From: Candidatus Saccharimonadia bacterium
GTDB lineage: Bacteria; Patescibacteriota; Saccharimonadia; Saccharimonadales; Saccharimonadaceae
Direction of reading: 5' to 3'
Assembly: GCA_023257055.1 (NCBI GenBank)
Contig: JALRDG010000056.1
Location: forward strand, 1-11,961
DNA: 11,961 nt
Below, one piece after another: positions 11,763 through 11,961 of this stretch. The notes below the pieces were generated by a model. That model saw only the letters and a program-made list of their open reading frames with translations, was not told where the DNA came from and searched no databases. Numbering within the stretch: the stretch's first letter is position 1; the number at the start of each line of letters is the position of its first letter. A program made the position numbers and the translations under genes.

Positions 11763-11872
11763 AAACTAATATCAAGAGCGCGACGAGGGACTGGCCCGAC
11801 GACTCGCCAGCAACCTGCCAATAAAACGGTAAGGTGCTAATTCCAGCCTGAGGCTTCAGGAAAGATATGTTT
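11763..11872 (+). promoter_or_regulatory. SAM-I (S-box) riboswitch
   Basis: The aptamer core is clear: AGGGACTGGCCC (11786-11797), GCCAGCAACC (11807-11816) in the kink-turn/P2 region, and AAGGTGCTAATTCC (11831-11844), which are the signature strings of the S-box. P1 pairs AAAC and ATATC (11763-11773) with GATATGTTT (11864-11872), and P4 is CCTGA/TCAGG (11847-11851 with 11856-11860). It senses S-adenosylmethionine and normally lowers expression of methionine or SAM genes when SAM is plentiful. The gene it controls begins at 11924. Confidence 0.93.
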
Positions 11873-11879
11873 CGAATGG

Positions 11880-11923
11880 AACTCCTTTCTTGAGGCCGTC
11901 AGGGCAGATAGAAGGGAGTTTTT
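11880..11923 (+). terminator. Riboswitch expression-platform hairpin overlapping the ribosome site
   Basis: AACTCCTTTCT (11880-11890) pairs with AGAAGGGAGTT (11910-11920), 11 bp including one G-T pair, with a 19-base loop. The five-T run (11919-11923) ends directly at the start codon ATG 11924. The 3' arm contains GGGAG, the apparent Shine-Dalgarno, so the hairpin could stop transcription, hide the ribosome site, or both. In the SAM-free state CAGGAAAG (11857-11864) can pair with CTTTCTTG (11885-11892), eight pairs including one G-T, breaking P4, P1 and this hairpin. Confidence 0.75.
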
Positions 11924-11961
11924 ATGTCTGCTACTACCATCAACTACCGCGAATACCGCAC
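11924..11961 (+). CDS. Start of a SAM-riboswitch-controlled gene, cut by window end
   Basis: Only twelve full codons are visible (MSATTINYREYR, then the first bases of the next), too few to assign a family. It is supported as a gene by the upstream riboswitch, the GGGAG ribosome site five bases before ATG and the open frame. The start does not look like the usual N-terminus of MetK. A role in methionine or SAM synthesis, or methionine uptake, is expected from the riboswitch alone. Confidence 0.6.
   Translation, partial: MSATTINYREYR

Noticed and set aside
1..11961. CRISPR arrays, insertion sequences, tRNA and rRNA genes
   Set aside because: No spaced direct repeats, transposase motifs or cloverleaf-like sequences were seen by eye; nearly all space is taken by recognised genes.

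Overview
The window looks like a compact bacterial chromosome segment of roughly balanced base composition, most likely from a Patescibacteria/CPR lineage such as Candidatus Saccharibacteria. That placement is inferred from overall gene style, short housekeeping proteins and tight packing; no rRNA or other marker was available. Both TGA (kinase, response regulator) and TAA serve as ordinary stops, which argues against the UGA-glycine code of Gracilibacteria/Absconditabacteria.

Layout. 2-811: a flippase-like (UPF0104/LPG-synthase-type) membrane protein, cut by window start and broken by an in-frame TAA at 440-442. 786-2604: xseA, xseB and a membrane-anchored methyltransferase, overlapping or nearly abutting. 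2624-3286: a single-pass membrane protein with its own promoter. 3327-5109: soluble histidine kinase, stand-alone receiver and recO, each pair overlapping by ATGA. 5163-5633 (-): unknown basic protein. 5752-7618: glycyl-tRNA synthetase plus an unknown protein. 7667-8236: GNAT acetyltransferase. 8307-8555 (-): NrdH-type redoxin. 8748-9203 (-) and 9262-10002 (+): a divergent pair, unknown protein and class I glutamine amidotransferase. 10035-10229 (-): a 64-residue protein with an EF-hand/dockerin-like loop. 10523-11740: rnhA and yaaA. 11723-11961: promoter, SAM-I riboswitch, expression-platform hairpin and the first codons of the controlled gene.

The most striking signals are regulatory. (1) At about 10319-10438 on the minus strand a promoter (TTGACG-N17-CACAAT with extended TGA) places its start at the base of a 5' hairpin; two further hairpins follow, the last GC-rich with a U-tail. 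This is the complete architecture of an unannotated ~120-nt small RNA or attenuated leader. (2) Seven genes have a -10 element ending 6-9 nt before the start codon and no Shine-Dalgarno, so their mRNAs should be leaderless or have 0-3 nt leaders; other genes (xseB, 5633-, 10229-, 11924) have clear Shine-Dalgarno sites. (3) Three convergent or near-convergent ends carry strong hairpins whose U-tract lies on the minus strand.

How the genes work together: exonuclease VII, RecO and RNase HI are DNA repair or processing functions, YaaA is linked to peroxide stress, and NrdH supports ribonucleotide reduction. The coupling of a sensorless kinase and single-domain receiver to recO suggests signal-dependent control of recombination repair, which is inference. 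All calls are from reading the sequence only; no database search was run.
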